Shown here: piece by piece, positions 19,761 to 32,541 of the stretch
How positions within the stretch are numbered: position 1 is the stretch's first letter
How the letters are laid out: every line of letters begins with the position of its first letter
NCBI GenBank assembly: GCA_037954325.1
Contig: JBBMNZ010000054.1
Coordinates: forward strand, 137,501 to 201,500
Direction: 5' to 3'
Source: Fistularia commersonii
Taxonomy: Eukaryota > Chordata > Actinopteri > Syngnathiformes > Fistulariidae
DNA: 64,000 nucleotides
Notes under the pieces: generated by a model
What the model saw: the letters and a program-made list of their open reading frames with translations, nothing else
Told to the model about the DNA's origin: nothing
The model's database searches: none
Program-made: the position numbers and the translations under genes

Positions 19761-20836
19761 ACTGCACTTTCTGTCCAGAATTGAGATTCCCTGGAGTGAT
19801 AGTCGGGGTAACTGTGGTTGTACGGTTCGGTGCGTCATTATATTTTTGGTCAGGAATACAAATTGTCGAGGCAGTGCGTTTCGTAACTTTATCAACTCTA
19901 ATATGGGAGGCTTAAATCTGTGTGTAGTACAGAACTGTTCAAAGTCTAGAGGACTGCCATTGTCATCCATCAAGTCAATTCTTGACCATATACCTTTCTC
20001 AAAGCATTCCTTGTAAAACAGAGGTTTGTTGCCACGCAGTACATATCTATTGTTCCAAATTATTGTACTGTGTGGTGAGAAATTGTGTACATATATCATT
20101 TTCCATTATAATAGTATTTGTTTATGGAACTCTGAAAATTGGACAGGAATCTTGTTGATATCCAAGTCAGAGATAAGTAGAAGACTTAGGCCACCGACTA
20201 TGTTGAATAAGTAGTTTGGAGTACAATACCAGAAAGAATGATGATGTTTGATCCAGGATTTCAACCAGTTCACCTTCAATGTCCCATTCAGGCAGTCCAA
20301 CTCTATCACTTTCAGCCCTCCTTCACTTGTTTCTTTCACCATATGTGATTTTTTTAGATGGTGTGGTCTGTTCCTCCAGATAAAGTTGAAATTTATTTGG
20401 TTAATAGATTTGATGAGTTGATTTGGAGCAGCATTGGAATACACTGGGTATATACATCTGGATAAACATTCCATTTTACTCAAATATATCCGGCCTAATA
20501 TTGATAAATCTCTTTGGAGCCATATATTCAATTTTGCTTTACTTTGATTCAGTTTAGATTCAATGTTCCTGGACTGATTTAACTTTTGGTCCTTAGATAG
20601 GAAAATGCTCAAGTATTTTATTTCTGATTTGATAGGAACACTGCTGATTTCCTTTAGTGGTGAGTCATGCAGCTCAAGAAGTTTGCATTTCTTTAAGTTT
20701 AATGACAATCCTGAAGCCTTGGAGAATGTTTTAATTTTTTCAACGCTTATTGGGACTTGATGTTCATTTTTCAAAACTAAGGTTGTGTCATCTGCCAGCA
20801 GGCTAATAACAATTTCTGTCCCCGACATTATTTCTG

Positions 20837-20838
<2 letters not shown>
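19761..20838 (-). pseudogene. L1-type LINE ORF2 fragment, copy 1
   Basis: 5'-truncated just before the RT catalytic block, which reads LADD where L1 usually has F/YADD. It continues through the thumb and C-terminal region (IWLQRDLSILGR, NFIWRNRPHH). The 3' part is cut off by the copia III LTR at 19760. An in-frame TAA near 20105 splits it; the copy at 35657-36726 is open there. Confidence 0.82.
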
Positions 20839-20870
<32 letters not shown>

Positions 20871-21328
20871 ACACCTTAATTCCACTCTTTTATATACGCA
20901 TGCCTGGAGTTCCGGGAGCTCGTTCTCAACGTTCTGGGAATAATCATAGTTGTGCTGATAGCATTAGCCGAAACGCCCCCCCCACACACACCACCACCAC
21001 CACCACCACCACCACCCCACACACACATTAGCTCCTCCATTCATTCACATGTACACGCCGGCTGCTCCGGGGGCTCCACGCCGACGTTTCGGTGATCGAT
21101 GTCCGGAGAAGGTGCACCATTGCCGGTCTGCGGTGTCCTGTAGACCCCCCCCCCTCCATACACACATGCAATACGCCTTGAAACGCATCGCTCGCACCGA
21201 CGCGGGGAATCCTTTTCCCTACTTCCACAACAACTGCAAGAAACGCGTTGCGTCGGCCGCCGTGAGGAAGGGGGGGGGCATTAAGGGGGGGGAGAGAGAG
21301 ACATGGAGATTTTCTCAGCCTCTCATTC
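20839..21328. repeat. CA tract and repeat B
   Basis: A short CA tract (20838-20873) abuts the truncated L1 5' end. Repeat B follows: TTCCACTCTTTTATATACGC, GTGCTGATAGCATTAGCCG, a C-run with CCA triplets, the shared core (about 21035-21150), ATACGCCTTGAAACGC, a G-run and a GA-rich end. Confidence 0.78.
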
Positions 21329-21721
21329 TTTTTTTTTTTTTTTTAATTGAACATAAATAGTACACACAACTATACAAATGTACAAATAAACATGGCAAGG
21401 TAGAACTGAATGTCAATGAAACAACCAGGCATGAGGAACCAAAGGACATAAGGACATTCATTCTGTATGTAATCAGAAGTTAATAGTGTTAACGGTTTGT
21501 GAGAAATTTACAATGCTAGACAAAAAAAGAAATTAAAATGAAATAATTAAATCAATAGATAGACTAATAAAAAATTAAAACGAAAAAATGATTGCAAGGG
21601 GAGTACAACATGTAATTAAGTTGGCGACTCACAAGGAATCTCAGATATCAAACTGTATATTTTTTGTTGTTTATATATAAACATATACAAAACAAACATA
21701 TATTGTTTGTTGTTGTTTATT
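21329..21721 (-). mobile_element. L1 3' UTR with poly(A) tail
   Basis: T16 at 21329-21344 (poly(A) on -), then the L1 3' UTR up to TTGTTTATTTTTGGG, where satellite A begins at GACATAAGCG. Confidence 0.75.
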
Positions 21722-21881
21722 TTTGGGACATAAGCGAATCACGGTCCGGGCTTCTGCCCTCCTCCGCTCCTCACCTCATCCACTCCAGGCCCTGGTACTC
21801 CCTGTCCGCGGGACCCCCCCCCCCCCCACCACCCCCACCACCACCAAAACAAACTCTCACACACAGATAAACACACGCACA

Positions 21882-21920
<39 letters not shown>

Positions 21921-21937
21921 ACGCACACAAACACGCA

Positions 21938-21968
<31 letters not shown>

Positions 21969-22312
21969 CTGAACTCATCATAGCTGTGCTAATAGCATTG
22001 GCCAAAACGTATCCACAACAAAACAAACATTAGCTCATCCACTCATTCACATATGTGTGTGCCTAGAGGTATGGGAGCTCCAGTCATACGTCCGGGTGAT
22101 CTATGTCCGGAGAAGGCTCACATTGGCCGGTCTAAGGGGTTCTTCTGCCCCCACAGCTTCCCCGCCTCTGAGAGGAGAAAAATTACCTCCGCTCCTCCGC
22201 TCCTCCGCTTTTCAGCTCCACCGCTCCTCCTCTATGGGCCCTGGTACTCCCCCCCCCCACCTAAACAAACTCTCACACATACACACACAAACACACTCAC
22301 ACACACACAAAA

Positions 22313-22344
<32 letters not shown>

Positions 22345-22854
22345 ACACACCTTAACTCATCATAGCTGTGCTAATAGCATTAGCCGAAACGCATCCACAA
22401 CCAAACAAACATTAGCTCATCCACTCATTCACATGTGTGTGCCCAATGGTCCGAGAGCTCCAATCATACGTCCGGGGGATCTTTGTCCGGAGTATGCTCA
22501 CATTAGCCAGTCTAAGGGGTTCTTCTGCCCCCAAACTTCCCCGCCTCTGAGAGGAGAAACATTACCTCCGCTCCTCCGCTTCTCAGCTCCATCGCTCCTC
22601 CGCTTTGGGCCCTGGAATTCCCGAACCGCTGGACATAAGCGAATCACGGGCCGGGCTTCTGCCCTCCTCCGCTCCTCAGCTCATCGTTCGAGGCCCCGGT
22701 ACTCCCTGTCCGCGACCCCCCCCCACCTAAACAAATTCACACTCACACACACGCACACACACACACAAAGACACACACACACACACACACAAACACACCT
22801 TAACTCATCATAGCTGTGCTAATAGCATTAGCCGAAACGCATCCACAACCAAAC
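21722..22854. repeat. Satellite A block
   Basis: About three units with CA tracts at 21856-21968, 22270-22351 and 22738-22798, and shared cores at about 22040-22150 and 22430-22530. The right end (CCACAACCAAAC) meets LTR II at the same base as at 8601. Confidence 0.85.
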
Positions 22855-23211
22855 TGTTGCGTTTAAGTTCGCAGCTTCTTCGTTTTCCATGTTTCGGAAG
22901 GAATTCACAAGTTTGCCTTGTTTGAATCGTCTTTTATTTTCTTCTTCACAGCTCCGGGAATCAACATCGGTTAGCCATGGGACATGTACAGTACAGAGTG
23001 AGGGAAAAATTCCCGCCAGCACCGCTATACCAAAAAAAAAAACACTGACGTAGAAGTTAACGTCAAGTTAGCTGAACAGTCGCGAAAAACTAAAACAAGT
23101 CCCAAACCTTGTCATAAAGTGCCATGCATTTCCTGAGAGTAGATACAAATACAACATATGTATACTAGAATGTAAACTCAAATAAAACTAATGAGATCAC
23201 CTATCTCAACA
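22855..23211 (-). repeat. LTR of copia family II (3' LTR), copy 2
   Basis: 357 bp, offset 14253 from copy 1, with the same termini and flank. Confidence 0.88.
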
Positions 23212-23510
23212 CCCCCTCTTGATCTCAACATCCAAAAAAAATCTTTGGACATTTGAATTTCCAAATAACCACTTTTTGAATTGTTCTATTTTTACCTTTG
23301 TCATGAGTTTTGTCGAGATGTCTGCCAACATGTCCTCTGATGGACAATAGATAAGATTTATTTAACCCTCACTGAGTGCTTCACGAATGAAATGATATTT
23401 TACATCAATGTGTTTTGACCTTTGTCTGTTTACAGGATTCTTACTCAGTGCGATGGCCCCCTGATTGTCTCCGTAGATTGTTGTGCAACTGTACATTTTG
23501 TTGTCCATAC
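23212..23510 (-). pseudogene. Copia family II RNase H C-terminus, copy 2
   Basis: Same fragment, stop and RTE fusion as 8959-9257. Confidence 0.85.
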
Positions 23511-25025
23511 CCGTCTCTTCACCTCTTTTACGCACTCTCCGTTGCTCTGGACTGTTGACCCTAAGTACCTGAAATCCTCCAGCTTCTTGATCTCCACTCC
23601 CTGTAGCCTCACCGCTCCACCCGAGTTCCTCTTGTTCTCACACATATATTCTGTCTTGCTGCGACTAACTTTCATTCCTCTCCTTTCCAGAGCATACCTC
23701 CACCTCTCTAGATTTTCCTCTACCTGTTGTCTGCTCTCACTACAGATCACAATGTCATCCGCAAACAACATGGTCCATGGGGATTCCTGTCTAACCTCAT
23801 CTGTCAGCCTACCCATCACCATTGCGAACAAGAAGGGGCTCAGAGCTGATCCCTGATGGAGTCCCACCTCCACCTTGAACTTCTCGGTTACCCCTACAGC
23901 ACACCGTACCAGTGTCTCACAGCTGGCATGCATGTCCTGCACCAGTCTAACATACTTCTCTGCCACTCCAGACTTCCTCATACAATACCAGAGCTCCTCT
24001 CTTGGCACCCTGTCATATGCTTTTTCTAGGTCTACGAAAACGCAATGCAGCTCCCTCTGGCCTTCTCTGTACTTTTCTATTAGCATTCTCAACGCAAATA
24101 CTGCATCTGTAGTACTCTTCCTAGGCATGAAGCCATACTGCTGTTCACAAATGCTGACTTCTGCTCTCAGTCTAGTTTCCACTACTCTTTCCCATAACTT
24201 CATTGTATGGCTCATCAACTTTATCCCTCTGTAGTTGCCACAATTCTGCACATCCCCTTTATTCTTAAAAATAGGCACCATCACACTTTGTCTCCATTCT
24301 TCAGGCATCTTCTCACTCTCTAAGATCCTGTTGAATAATCTAGTCAGAAAATCTACCGCTGCCTCTCCTAGACACTTCCACACCTCCACAGGTATATCAT
24401 CAGGACCAACTGCTTTTCCACTCTTCATCCTCTTCAATGCCTTCCTCACTTCACTTTTACTCATTTTTGCTACTTTGTGGTCTACAATAATCACCTCTTC
24501 TACCCTTGCCTCTCTTTCATTTTCCACATTCATCAGCTCTTCAAAGTACTCTTTCCATCTTCCTGTCACTCTTCTAGCATCTGTCAATACATTTCCCTCT
24601 CTGTCCTTTATCACCCGGACCTGCTGTACATCCTTTCCATCTTTATCTCTCTGTTTCGCCAACTTGTATAGATCACTTTCAGCCTCCTTACTATCCAACC
24701 GAGCATACAAGTCATCATAAGCCCTTTGTTTTGCCTTTGCTACCTCTATCTTTACCTTTCGCCGCATCTCCCTGAACTCCTGTCTGTTCTCTTCAGTCCT
24801 CTCAGTATCCCACTTCTTCTTCGCTAACCATTTTGTCTGTATACACTCCTGCACTTCCTCATTCCACCACCAAGTCTCCTTATCTACTTTCCTTCCAGAT
24901 GACACACCAAGTACTCTTCTACCTGTCTCCCTGATCATACTAGCTGTTGTTGTCCAATCATCTGGAAGCTCTCCCTGACCACCCAGACCCTTTCTCAACT
25001 CCTCCCTGAAAACCATGCAACACTC
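23511..25025 (-). pseudogene. RTE/BovB-type LINE reverse transcriptase, copy 2
   Basis: Duplicate of 9258-10772 but open from the 5' junction to the fusion point: position 10557 is a stop in copy 1 and Trp here. RT blocks FVDLEKAYDRVPR and LFADDIVIC are visible; the endonuclease and the 3' end are absent. The apparent 537-codon frame is a chimera that begins in the copia II RT stub and ends in copia II RNase H. Confidence 0.87.
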
Positions 25026-25054
25026 TGCTGCAATAATTAAATCATCTACCCAAA
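25026..25054 (-). repeat. Copia II RT stub with RTE target duplication, copy 2
   Basis: 18-bp target sequence at 25026-25043 plus the VDD-coding remainder; identical in arrangement to 10773-10800. Confidence 0.8.
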
Positions 25055-25522
25055 GCAAATCTTCTCCACGGCTCTAAACTCGTTCGTCGCCGCTACTTGG
25101 GGATCACCGGATGGCTTTCTCCCTCCGCTTCCTTACATTTTATGTCCGCTAGATGGCGGCATCCGACTGTGCACAGCGCTTGGAGCTCCAGCAGGTGATC
25201 TGGCCGCTGTGTATGAGAGGAATAAACGAGTGGGGCCGTGAGTGCAATAAATCCCCCTCCACTTCTTACATGGATGTTATCACCCTGTTACTGTATTTTA
25301 ACGATACCGCTGTGTTTTCCACCTCAATGTTAAGCCGATTTTTAAACATTAAAAACCAAATTGCTCGATTCAGTGACACCGAGGCCCTGAGTGGAGGACT
25401 TATGGAGTTGACTCCTTCGCTTATTCATAAGTGCATGTCTGGTGCTCCCGGAGCTTCATGCCGACGTCACGGGGATCCGTGTCCGAAGAAGGTGCACCTT
25501 GGCCGGTCTGCGGGGTCCTGTT
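25055..25522. repeat. Repeat D, copy d
   Basis: Full-length copy. With the following copia III and GAA tract it forms the extra unit of about 1.66 kb absent from the first duplicon. Confidence 0.75.
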
Positions 25523-26565
25523 GACCGGAAGCTGAGGCTGGCCCTTCGAAATAACACGGAAAATAATTGAGAGCATATTTCTCAGTTGACAACGCCCCCA
25601 CTTGCTCTCATATTATTGGTATCTTTGCCCATTTACATCAAAATAAAATACTCATGACCCAAACAACAACTTTGAAAAATTCAACAACTTAAACTGCGAT
25701 GCAGGCTTTGTCATAACATGTGCCGGCATCTCTTGTGTTGGACAATACTGTAGGGCTACCTTTCCACATATTTTCTTTGTGACATCTTAACACACTCTTC
25801 TGACTGACATATTTTCTGGGTATTGATTTTGATCACTTTGCCCAAGTCCTTCATTTTAAATCTAGCTGTAAGCATGATTTTCACCTCTTTCATTACTTCC
25901 TCATCACTCGCAGCTATGATTAAATCATCTACCCATATTATGATGATGACTTTGTCATTTTGGTTTTCTTTGACATAGACACAATGATCTGCTTCATTCT
26001 GAATAAAGTCGTTGTCAATCAAGTAAGAATGGAGCATCAGATTCCAATGACGACCTGCCAAATTTTCCTGAACTGATTTCTGCATGAACACCCTCACACT
26101 TGTCATATTTGCTGTTGGAGAAAATGTTTCCTCAAAATCCGTGCCATACTTTTGACTGTAGCCCTTAGCAAAATAACGAGCTTTATATTTGTTTGTGCCA
26201 ACTTCATTTCTTTTTAGCGCATACACCCACCCCCCCACCCCCACTGCACACTTGCCTTGGGGTAGCTGTGTTAGGGTCAAAGTGTTGTTCTCTCTCAATG
26301 ACTCCATCTCGTCGTCCATAGATTTCATCCACTTGTCAGCATTGAGGGAACTCCTTGCCTCTTTAAATGTCTGTGGGACACCACACGCCAGTCTATAACA
26401 GTAGTCAATGTTAGTGAACACTTGGTCATCGTCAATAGCACTAGTCACATAACCATTAAAGTAACTGGGCTTCTTTTTGGTTCTAGTTGATCGTCTCACA
26501 TTGTCTGCACTGCTTGGCTGTGTCACACGGTCAGATACGGGGCTGCCCATTTCCAAGGTGTACAA
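25523..26565 (-). pseudogene. Copia family III RT, internally deleted type, copy 2
   Basis: LTR stub 25523-25591, RNase H end, then an RT frame open over 25756-26565 (269 codons counted from a non-ATG codon). It has the 150-bp in-frame deletion that removes the first RT catalytic Asp, and keeps WVDDL. Confidence 0.87.
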
Positions 26566-26664
26566 AGGTGTACAAGACAGTGGTGAGACCAGCGATGATG
26601 TATGGACTAGAAACTGTAGAAGAAGAAGAAGAAGAAGAAGAAGAAGAAGAAGAAGAAGAAGAAG

Positions 26665-26694
<30 letters not shown>
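26566..26694 (+). mobile_element. RTE stub with (GAA)n tract
   Basis: Same structure and breakpoints as 14575-14694; the GAA tract spans 26618-26694. Confidence 0.8.
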
Positions 26695-26695
<1 letters not shown>

Positions 26696-27187
26696 TAGAA
26701 AGAGAGGGTGGGGGGAAGCAAACCTTCTCCACGGCTCTAAACTCGTTCGTCGCCGCTACTCGGGGAACACCGGATGGCTTTCTCCCTCCGCTTCCTTACA
26801 TTTTATGTCCGCTAGATGGCGGCATCCGACTGTGCACAGCGCTTGGAGCTCCAGCAGGTGATCTGGCCGCTGTGTATGAGAGGAATAAACGAGTGGGGCC
26901 GTGAGTGCAATAAATCCCCCTCCACTTCTTACATGGATGTTATCACCCTGTTACTGTATTTTAACGATACCGCTGTTTTTTCGACCTCAATGTTAAGCCG
27001 ATTTTTAAACATGAAAAAACCAGATTGCTCGATTCAGTGACACCGAGGCCGTGAGTGGAGGACTTATGGAATCGACTCCTCCGCTTATTCATAAGTGCAT
27101 GTCTGGTGCTCCCGGAGCTTCACGCCGACGTCACGGGGATCCGTGTCCGAAGAAGGTGCACCTTGGCCGGTCTGCGGGGTCCTGTTG
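26695..27187. repeat. Repeat D, copy e
   Basis: Closest to copy a (both carry GCTGTTTTTTCGACC), as expected for the corresponding position in the two duplicons. Confidence 0.75.
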
Positions 27188-28387
27188 ACTGGGAAGTTGA
27201 GACTGGCCCTTGGAAATAAAACGGAAAATAATTGAGAGCATATTTCTCAGTTAACAACGCCCCCACTTGCTCTCATATTATTGGTATCTTTGCCCATTTA
27301 CATCAAAATAAAATACTCATGACCCAAACAACAACTTTGAAAAATCAACAACTTAAACTGTGATGCAGGCTTTGTCATAACATGTGCCGGCATCTCTTGT
27401 GTTGGAAAATACTGTAGGACTACCTTTCCACATATTTTCTTTGTGACATCTTAACACACTCTTCTGACTGACATATTTTCTGGGTATTGATTTTGATCAC
27501 TTTGCCCATGTCCTTCATTTTAAATCTAGCTGTAAGCATGATTTTCACCTCTTTCATTACTTCCTCATCACTCGCAGCTATGATTAAATCATCTACCCAT
27601 ATTATGATGATGACTTTGTCATTTTGGTTTTCTTTGACATAGACACAATGATCTGCTTCATTCTGAATAAAGTCATTGTCAATCAAGTAAGAATGGAGCA
27701 TCAGATTCCAATGACGACCGGCTTGTTCAGGGACGTATAGTGACTTTTTAAGTTTACACACCAGCTTCTGTTTTTTATTTGTCACTTCATACCCTTCTGG
27801 TTGTTCTACACAGAGCTCACAATCTATGGGTGCATGAAGATAGGCTGTCTTTACATCCATTTGGTGTAAGAACAAATTTTCCGGAACTGATTTCTGCATA
27901 AACACCCTCACACTTGTCATATTTGCTGTTGGAGAAAATGTTTCCTCGAAATCCGTGCCATACTTTTGACTGTAGCCCTTAGCAACATACCGAGCTTTAT
28001 ATTTGTTTGTGCCATCTTCATTTCTTTTTAGCGCTTACGCCCCCCACCCCCCACCCCCACCCCCACTGCACACTTGCCTTGGGGTAGCTGTGTTAGGGTA
28101 AAAGTGTTCTTCTCTCTCAATGACTCCATCTCTTCGTCCATAGATTTCATCCACTTGTCAGCATTAAGTGAACTCCTTGCCTCTTTAAATGTCTGTGGGA
28201 CACCACACGCCAGTCTATAACAGTAGTCAATGTTAGTGAACACTTGGTCATCGTCAATAGCACTAGTCACATAACTATTAAAGTAACTGGGCTTCTTTTT
28301 GGTTCTAGTTGATCGTCTCACATTGTCTGCACTGCTTGGCTTTGTCACACGGTCAGATACGGGGTTGCCCATTACCAAGGTGTACAA
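27188..28387 (-). pseudogene. Copia family III RT, full palm type, copy 2
   Basis: LTR stub 27188-27256, purine tract, RNase H end, then RT with HQMDVKTAYLHAPI and IIWVDDLIIAAS both present (27420-27920). A frameshift at the C-rich tract near 28040 separates the linker frame (28028-28387). Counterpart of 11271-12469. Confidence 0.86.
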
Positions 28388-28901
28388 AGGTGTACAAGAC
28401 AGTGGTCAGACCAGCGATGATGTATGGACTAGAAACTGTTACAATGACAAAAAGACAGCAGGCAGAACTAGAGGTTGCAGATATGAAGATGTTGAGGTTC
28501 TCTTACGGAGTGACCAGGATTGATAGGATCAGGAATGAGTATCAGAGGAACAGCACATGTTCGATGTTTTGGAGAGAAGGTCAGAGAAGCCAGACTGAGA
28601 TGGTTCGGTCATGTACAGAGGAGGGATAGAGAATATATTGGTAGACGGATGCTGGAATTGGAGCTGCAAGGCAAGAGGTCTCGAGGAAGACCAAAGAGAG
28701 GATTTATGGACGTGGTGAGAGAGGATATGAAGGTAGTTGGTGTGAGAGAGGAGGATACGGAGAATAGGGTTAGATGGAGAAAGTTGACTCGCTGTGGCCA
28801 CACCTGACGGGAAAAGACAAAAGAAGAAGAAGAAGAAAAAGAAGAAGAAGAAGAAGAAGAAGAAGAAGAAGAAGGGGAAGAAGAAGAAGAAGAAGAAGAA
28901 G
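28388..28901 (+). pseudogene. RTE LINE C-terminus, 3' end and (GAA)n tract
   Basis: Counterpart of 12470-13041 with a much shorter GAA tract (about 28822-28901, interrupted by AAAAA and GGGG). The C-terminal frame is shifted by a small deletion near 28540 (GAGTATCAGAGG against GAGTCTATCAGAGG). Confidence 0.83.
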
Positions 28902-29393
28902 TAAGAAAGAGAGGTTGGGGGGGAAGCAAACCTTCTCCACGGCTCTAAACTCGTTCGTCGCCGCTACTCGGGGAACACCGGATGGCTTTCTCCCTCCGCT
29001 TCCTTACATTTTATGTCCGCTAGATGGCGGCATCCGACTGTGCACAGCGCTTGGAGCTCCAGCAGGTGATCTGGCCGCTGTGTATGAGAGGAATAAACGA
29101 GTGGGGCCGTGAGTGCAATAAATCCCCCTCCACTTCTTACATGGATGTTATCACCCTGTTACTGTATTTTAACGATACCGCTGTGTTTTCCACCTCAATG
29201 TTAAGCCGATTTTTAAACATTAAAAACCAAATTGCTCGATTCAGTGACACCGAGGCCCTGAGTGGAGGACTTATGGAGTTGACTCCTCCGCTTATTCATA
29301 AGTGCATGTCTGGTGCTCCCGGAGCTTCACGCCGACGTCACGGGGATCCGTGTCCGAAGAAGGTGCACCTTGGCCGGTCTGCGGGGTCCTGTT
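28902..29393. repeat. Repeat D, copy f
   Basis: Counterpart of copy b at 13042-13530. Confidence 0.75.
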
Positions 29394-30436
29394 GACCGGA
29401 AGCTGAGACTGGCCCTTCGAAATAACACGGAAAATAATTGAGAGCATATTTCTCAGTTGACAACGCCCCCACTTGCTCTCATATTATTGGTATCTTTGCC
29501 CATTTACATCAAAATAAAATACTCATGACCCAAACAACAACTTTGAAAAATTCAACAACTTAAACTGCGATGCAGGCTTTGTCATAACATCTGCCGGCAT
29601 CTCTTGTGTTGGACAATACTGTAGGGCTACCTTTCCACATATTTTCTTTGTGACATCTTAACACACTCTTCTGACTGACATATTTTCTGGGTATTGATTT
29701 TGATCACTTTGGCCAAGTCCTTCATTTTAAATCTAGCTGTAAGCATGATTTTCACCTCTTTCATTACTTCCTCATCACTCGCAGCTATGATTAAATCATC
29801 TACCCATATTATGATGATGACTTTGTCATTTTGGTTTTCTTTGACATAGACACAATGATCTGCTTCATTCTGAATAAAGTCGTTGTCAATCAAGTAAGAA
29901 TGGAGCATCAGATCCCAATGACGACCTGCCAAATTTTCCTGAACTGATTTCTGCATGAACACCCTCACACTTGTCATATTTGCTGTTGGAGAAAATGTTT
30001 CCTCAAAATCCGTGCCATACTTTTGACTGTAGCCCTTAGCAAAATAACGAGCTTTATATTTGTTTGTGCCAACTTCATTTCTTTTTAGCGCATACACCCA
30101 CCCCCCCACCCCCACTGCACACTTGCCTTGGGGTAGCTGTGTTAGGGTCAAAGTGTTGTTCTCTCTCAATGACTCCATCTCGTCGTCCATAGATTTCATC
30201 CACTTGTCAGCATTGAGGGAACTCCTTGCCTCTTTAAATGTCTGTGGGACACCACACGCCAGTCTATAACAGTAGTCAATGTTAGTGAACACTTGGTCAT
30301 CGTCAATAGCACTAGTCACATAACCATTAAAGTAACTGGGCTTCTTTTTGGTTCTAGTTGATCGTCTCACATTGTCTGCACTGCTTGGCTTTGTCACACG
30401 GTCAGATACGGGGCTGCCCATTTCCAAGGTGTACAA
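29394..30436 (-). pseudogene. Copia family III RT, internally deleted type, copy 3
   Basis: Counterpart of 13531-14574 with the frame intact over 29627-30436; the same 150-bp in-frame deletion is present. Confidence 0.87.
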
Positions 30437-30565
30437 AGGTGTACAAGACAGTGGTGAGACCAGCGATGATGTATGGACTAGAAACTGTAGAAGAAGAAGA
30501 AGAAGATGAAGAAGAAGAAGAAGAAGAAGAAGAAGAAGAAGAAGAAGAAGAAGAAGAAGAAGAAG

Positions 30566-30595
<30 letters not shown>
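30437..30595 (+). mobile_element. RTE stub with (GAA)n tract
   Basis: Same breakpoints as 14575-14694, but the GAA tract (30489-30595) is about 40 bp longer and has one GAT interruption. Confidence 0.8.
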
Positions 30596-30596
<1 letters not shown>

Positions 30597-30720
30597 TAGA
30601 AAGAGAGGGTGGGGGGGAAGCAAACCTTCTCCACGGCTCTAAACTCGTTCGTCGCCGCTACTCGGGGAACACCGGATGGCTTTCTCCCTCCGCTTCGTTA
30701 CATTTTATGGCCGCTAGATG
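30596..30720. repeat. Repeat D fragment
   Basis: Counterpart of 14695-14820, with the same truncation at GGCCGCTAGATG. Confidence 0.75.
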
Positions 30721-30723
30721 AAG

Positions 30724-30755
<32 letters not shown>

Positions 30756-32517
30756 GATCTGAGCTCATCTCTGTCTGGGTTTGTTGCTCTGGAGATGGGT
30801 TTGTCACAAATTTTAGCAGTCTGTGTTTTTAGTACTCTTTCACTATTTGGATAATATACAAAATAAGCTGGACTATTTTTGGCATATCCAATGAAAACTC
30901 CCTTCTCACCTCTTGAGTCAAGTTTCTTTTTGTTGTGCTTGTATGCATAGCACACAGCACCAAACATTTGCATTTGTGACACATTTCGTTTCTTTCCCGT
31001 CAACATAAAGTAAGCCGTCTGCTTTGTCCGATTATTAAAGCATCAGTTCCTGACTGCTGCTGTCTGCACTGCATGGGTCCACAATGTTTTGGGTAGGTTG
31101 CTTCCTAGTAATATGCACCATGCCATGTCGAATAAAGTCCTCCAGTTTCTCTCTGCTTTCCCGTTTTGGTGTGGTGAGTATGGCGCTGACGTTTCATGTC
31201 TAACACCCCGTTTAGTCATTAGTCCTTGGTACTCTTTTGACATAAACTCAGTACAATTGTCAGATCTCATACACTTAATCTTCCCATAAGGGGCAGTGTC
31301 TGCTAAGAATCTCTCTGTGGCACTCACTGTACCACTCTTTTGTTTGAGAAAGTACACAAAAATTGTGTTGGAATAATCATCAGTAAACGACAATGCAAAT
31401 CTGTGTCCATCTATAGATATGGGATCTACTGGCCCTGCCAGATCTGTATGCACTAAATCAAACACCTCTGTTGCTCTTGCATCAGGCTCTCTGTTTCTGA
31501 TCTGCACAAACTTCCCTTGAATACACACTTCACATGGTGATACAGGTTTTTCAGTTTTCCCTTTGATTACCATACCATCAACCACTTTTGTCAACTTTTG
31601 TACATCGCTCTAATTACAATGGCTGAAAATTTCATGCCATGTTTGTAAATCAAAACACCCATTGCATTTGTCATTACTTTCATCTGCTGTAGATAGGTAG
31701 TAAAGTGTGTTCTGCACATTAATAGGAAATACAGTACGGTCACTCATTTTGACTATGTCTTTTCCTTCATTGAAGATTACCGTTGCTCCGCTTGCTGTGG
31801 CGGCCATCACAGAAAAAATGTCCTGTGGACAGGAAGGGATGAACAGTGCGTTTCTCAGTGGTGCTGTGTGGTGACGTCCTCTGCTGTCTATGAGGATCAC
31901 CTCTGCCTCTCCCCGCTGCTTCGCCACGCCTTGACACTTGGTTGCGTCTGCCAGCTCAACATGGTGTGTGTCAGCTCTGAACGTCACTGAAAAACACGGA
32001 AGTCAGCAAATTTGAGCTTTTCTTCACTTTGAGTCACATGAACTGCAAATGGTTTGAACGATTCTGGAAGTCCCTTTAGCACCATAGCTATGAGAAGATC
32101 ATCACTCATGACTTCCTCTGCATTTCTTAGCACCGTGATTATAGTCTCTGCCCTAATCACAAAGTCTGTTACGCTTTCATTGCTTCCTTTCTGCAGTTTT
32201 GTCAGGTCAGTATACAGGTTTATAATGCCAGGCTTCCCTTTACCTGCGTAATACTCTCGTAGCATCTTCAGTGCCTTTCTCCCATCATCTGCAGCTTCGC
32301 GCATGACCAGGCCTAGACTTTTGTCATCTAAAAACTGGATCGGTTCGGCATTGGCCATTTCATTCTGCTCCTTGTCCTTCGCCTCCTCGTCATCGTCATC
32401 AAATTCTGGAGTTTCACTCAGAATTGTGTCTTTGAGCCCCTGCAGCCGCATGTAGGCCAAGCATTTAGTCTCCCAGAGTTCATACTGCTTCTCATCTTCC
32501 ACACCGAGACAGTCTCT
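30721..32517 (-). pseudogene. Copia family III integrase, protease region and Gag, copy 2
   Basis: Same block order and breaks as 14821-16640. The ATC tract is shorter (30724-30753). Integrase (31043-31594) keeps the third catalytic residue as Glu (NGKAERNW), but the second Asp motif reads RSDNC rather than the usual DNGG. The Gag zinc knuckle and protease active site are deleted as in copy 1. Confidence 0.87.
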
Positions 32518-32541
32518 GGTGGCGATCGGTAAATGTAACGG

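Noticed and set aside
23445..25058. Single 537-codon reading frame as an intact gene
   Set aside because: It is a chimera: copia II RT stub, 5'-truncated RTE RT, then copia II RNase H out of its own frame.
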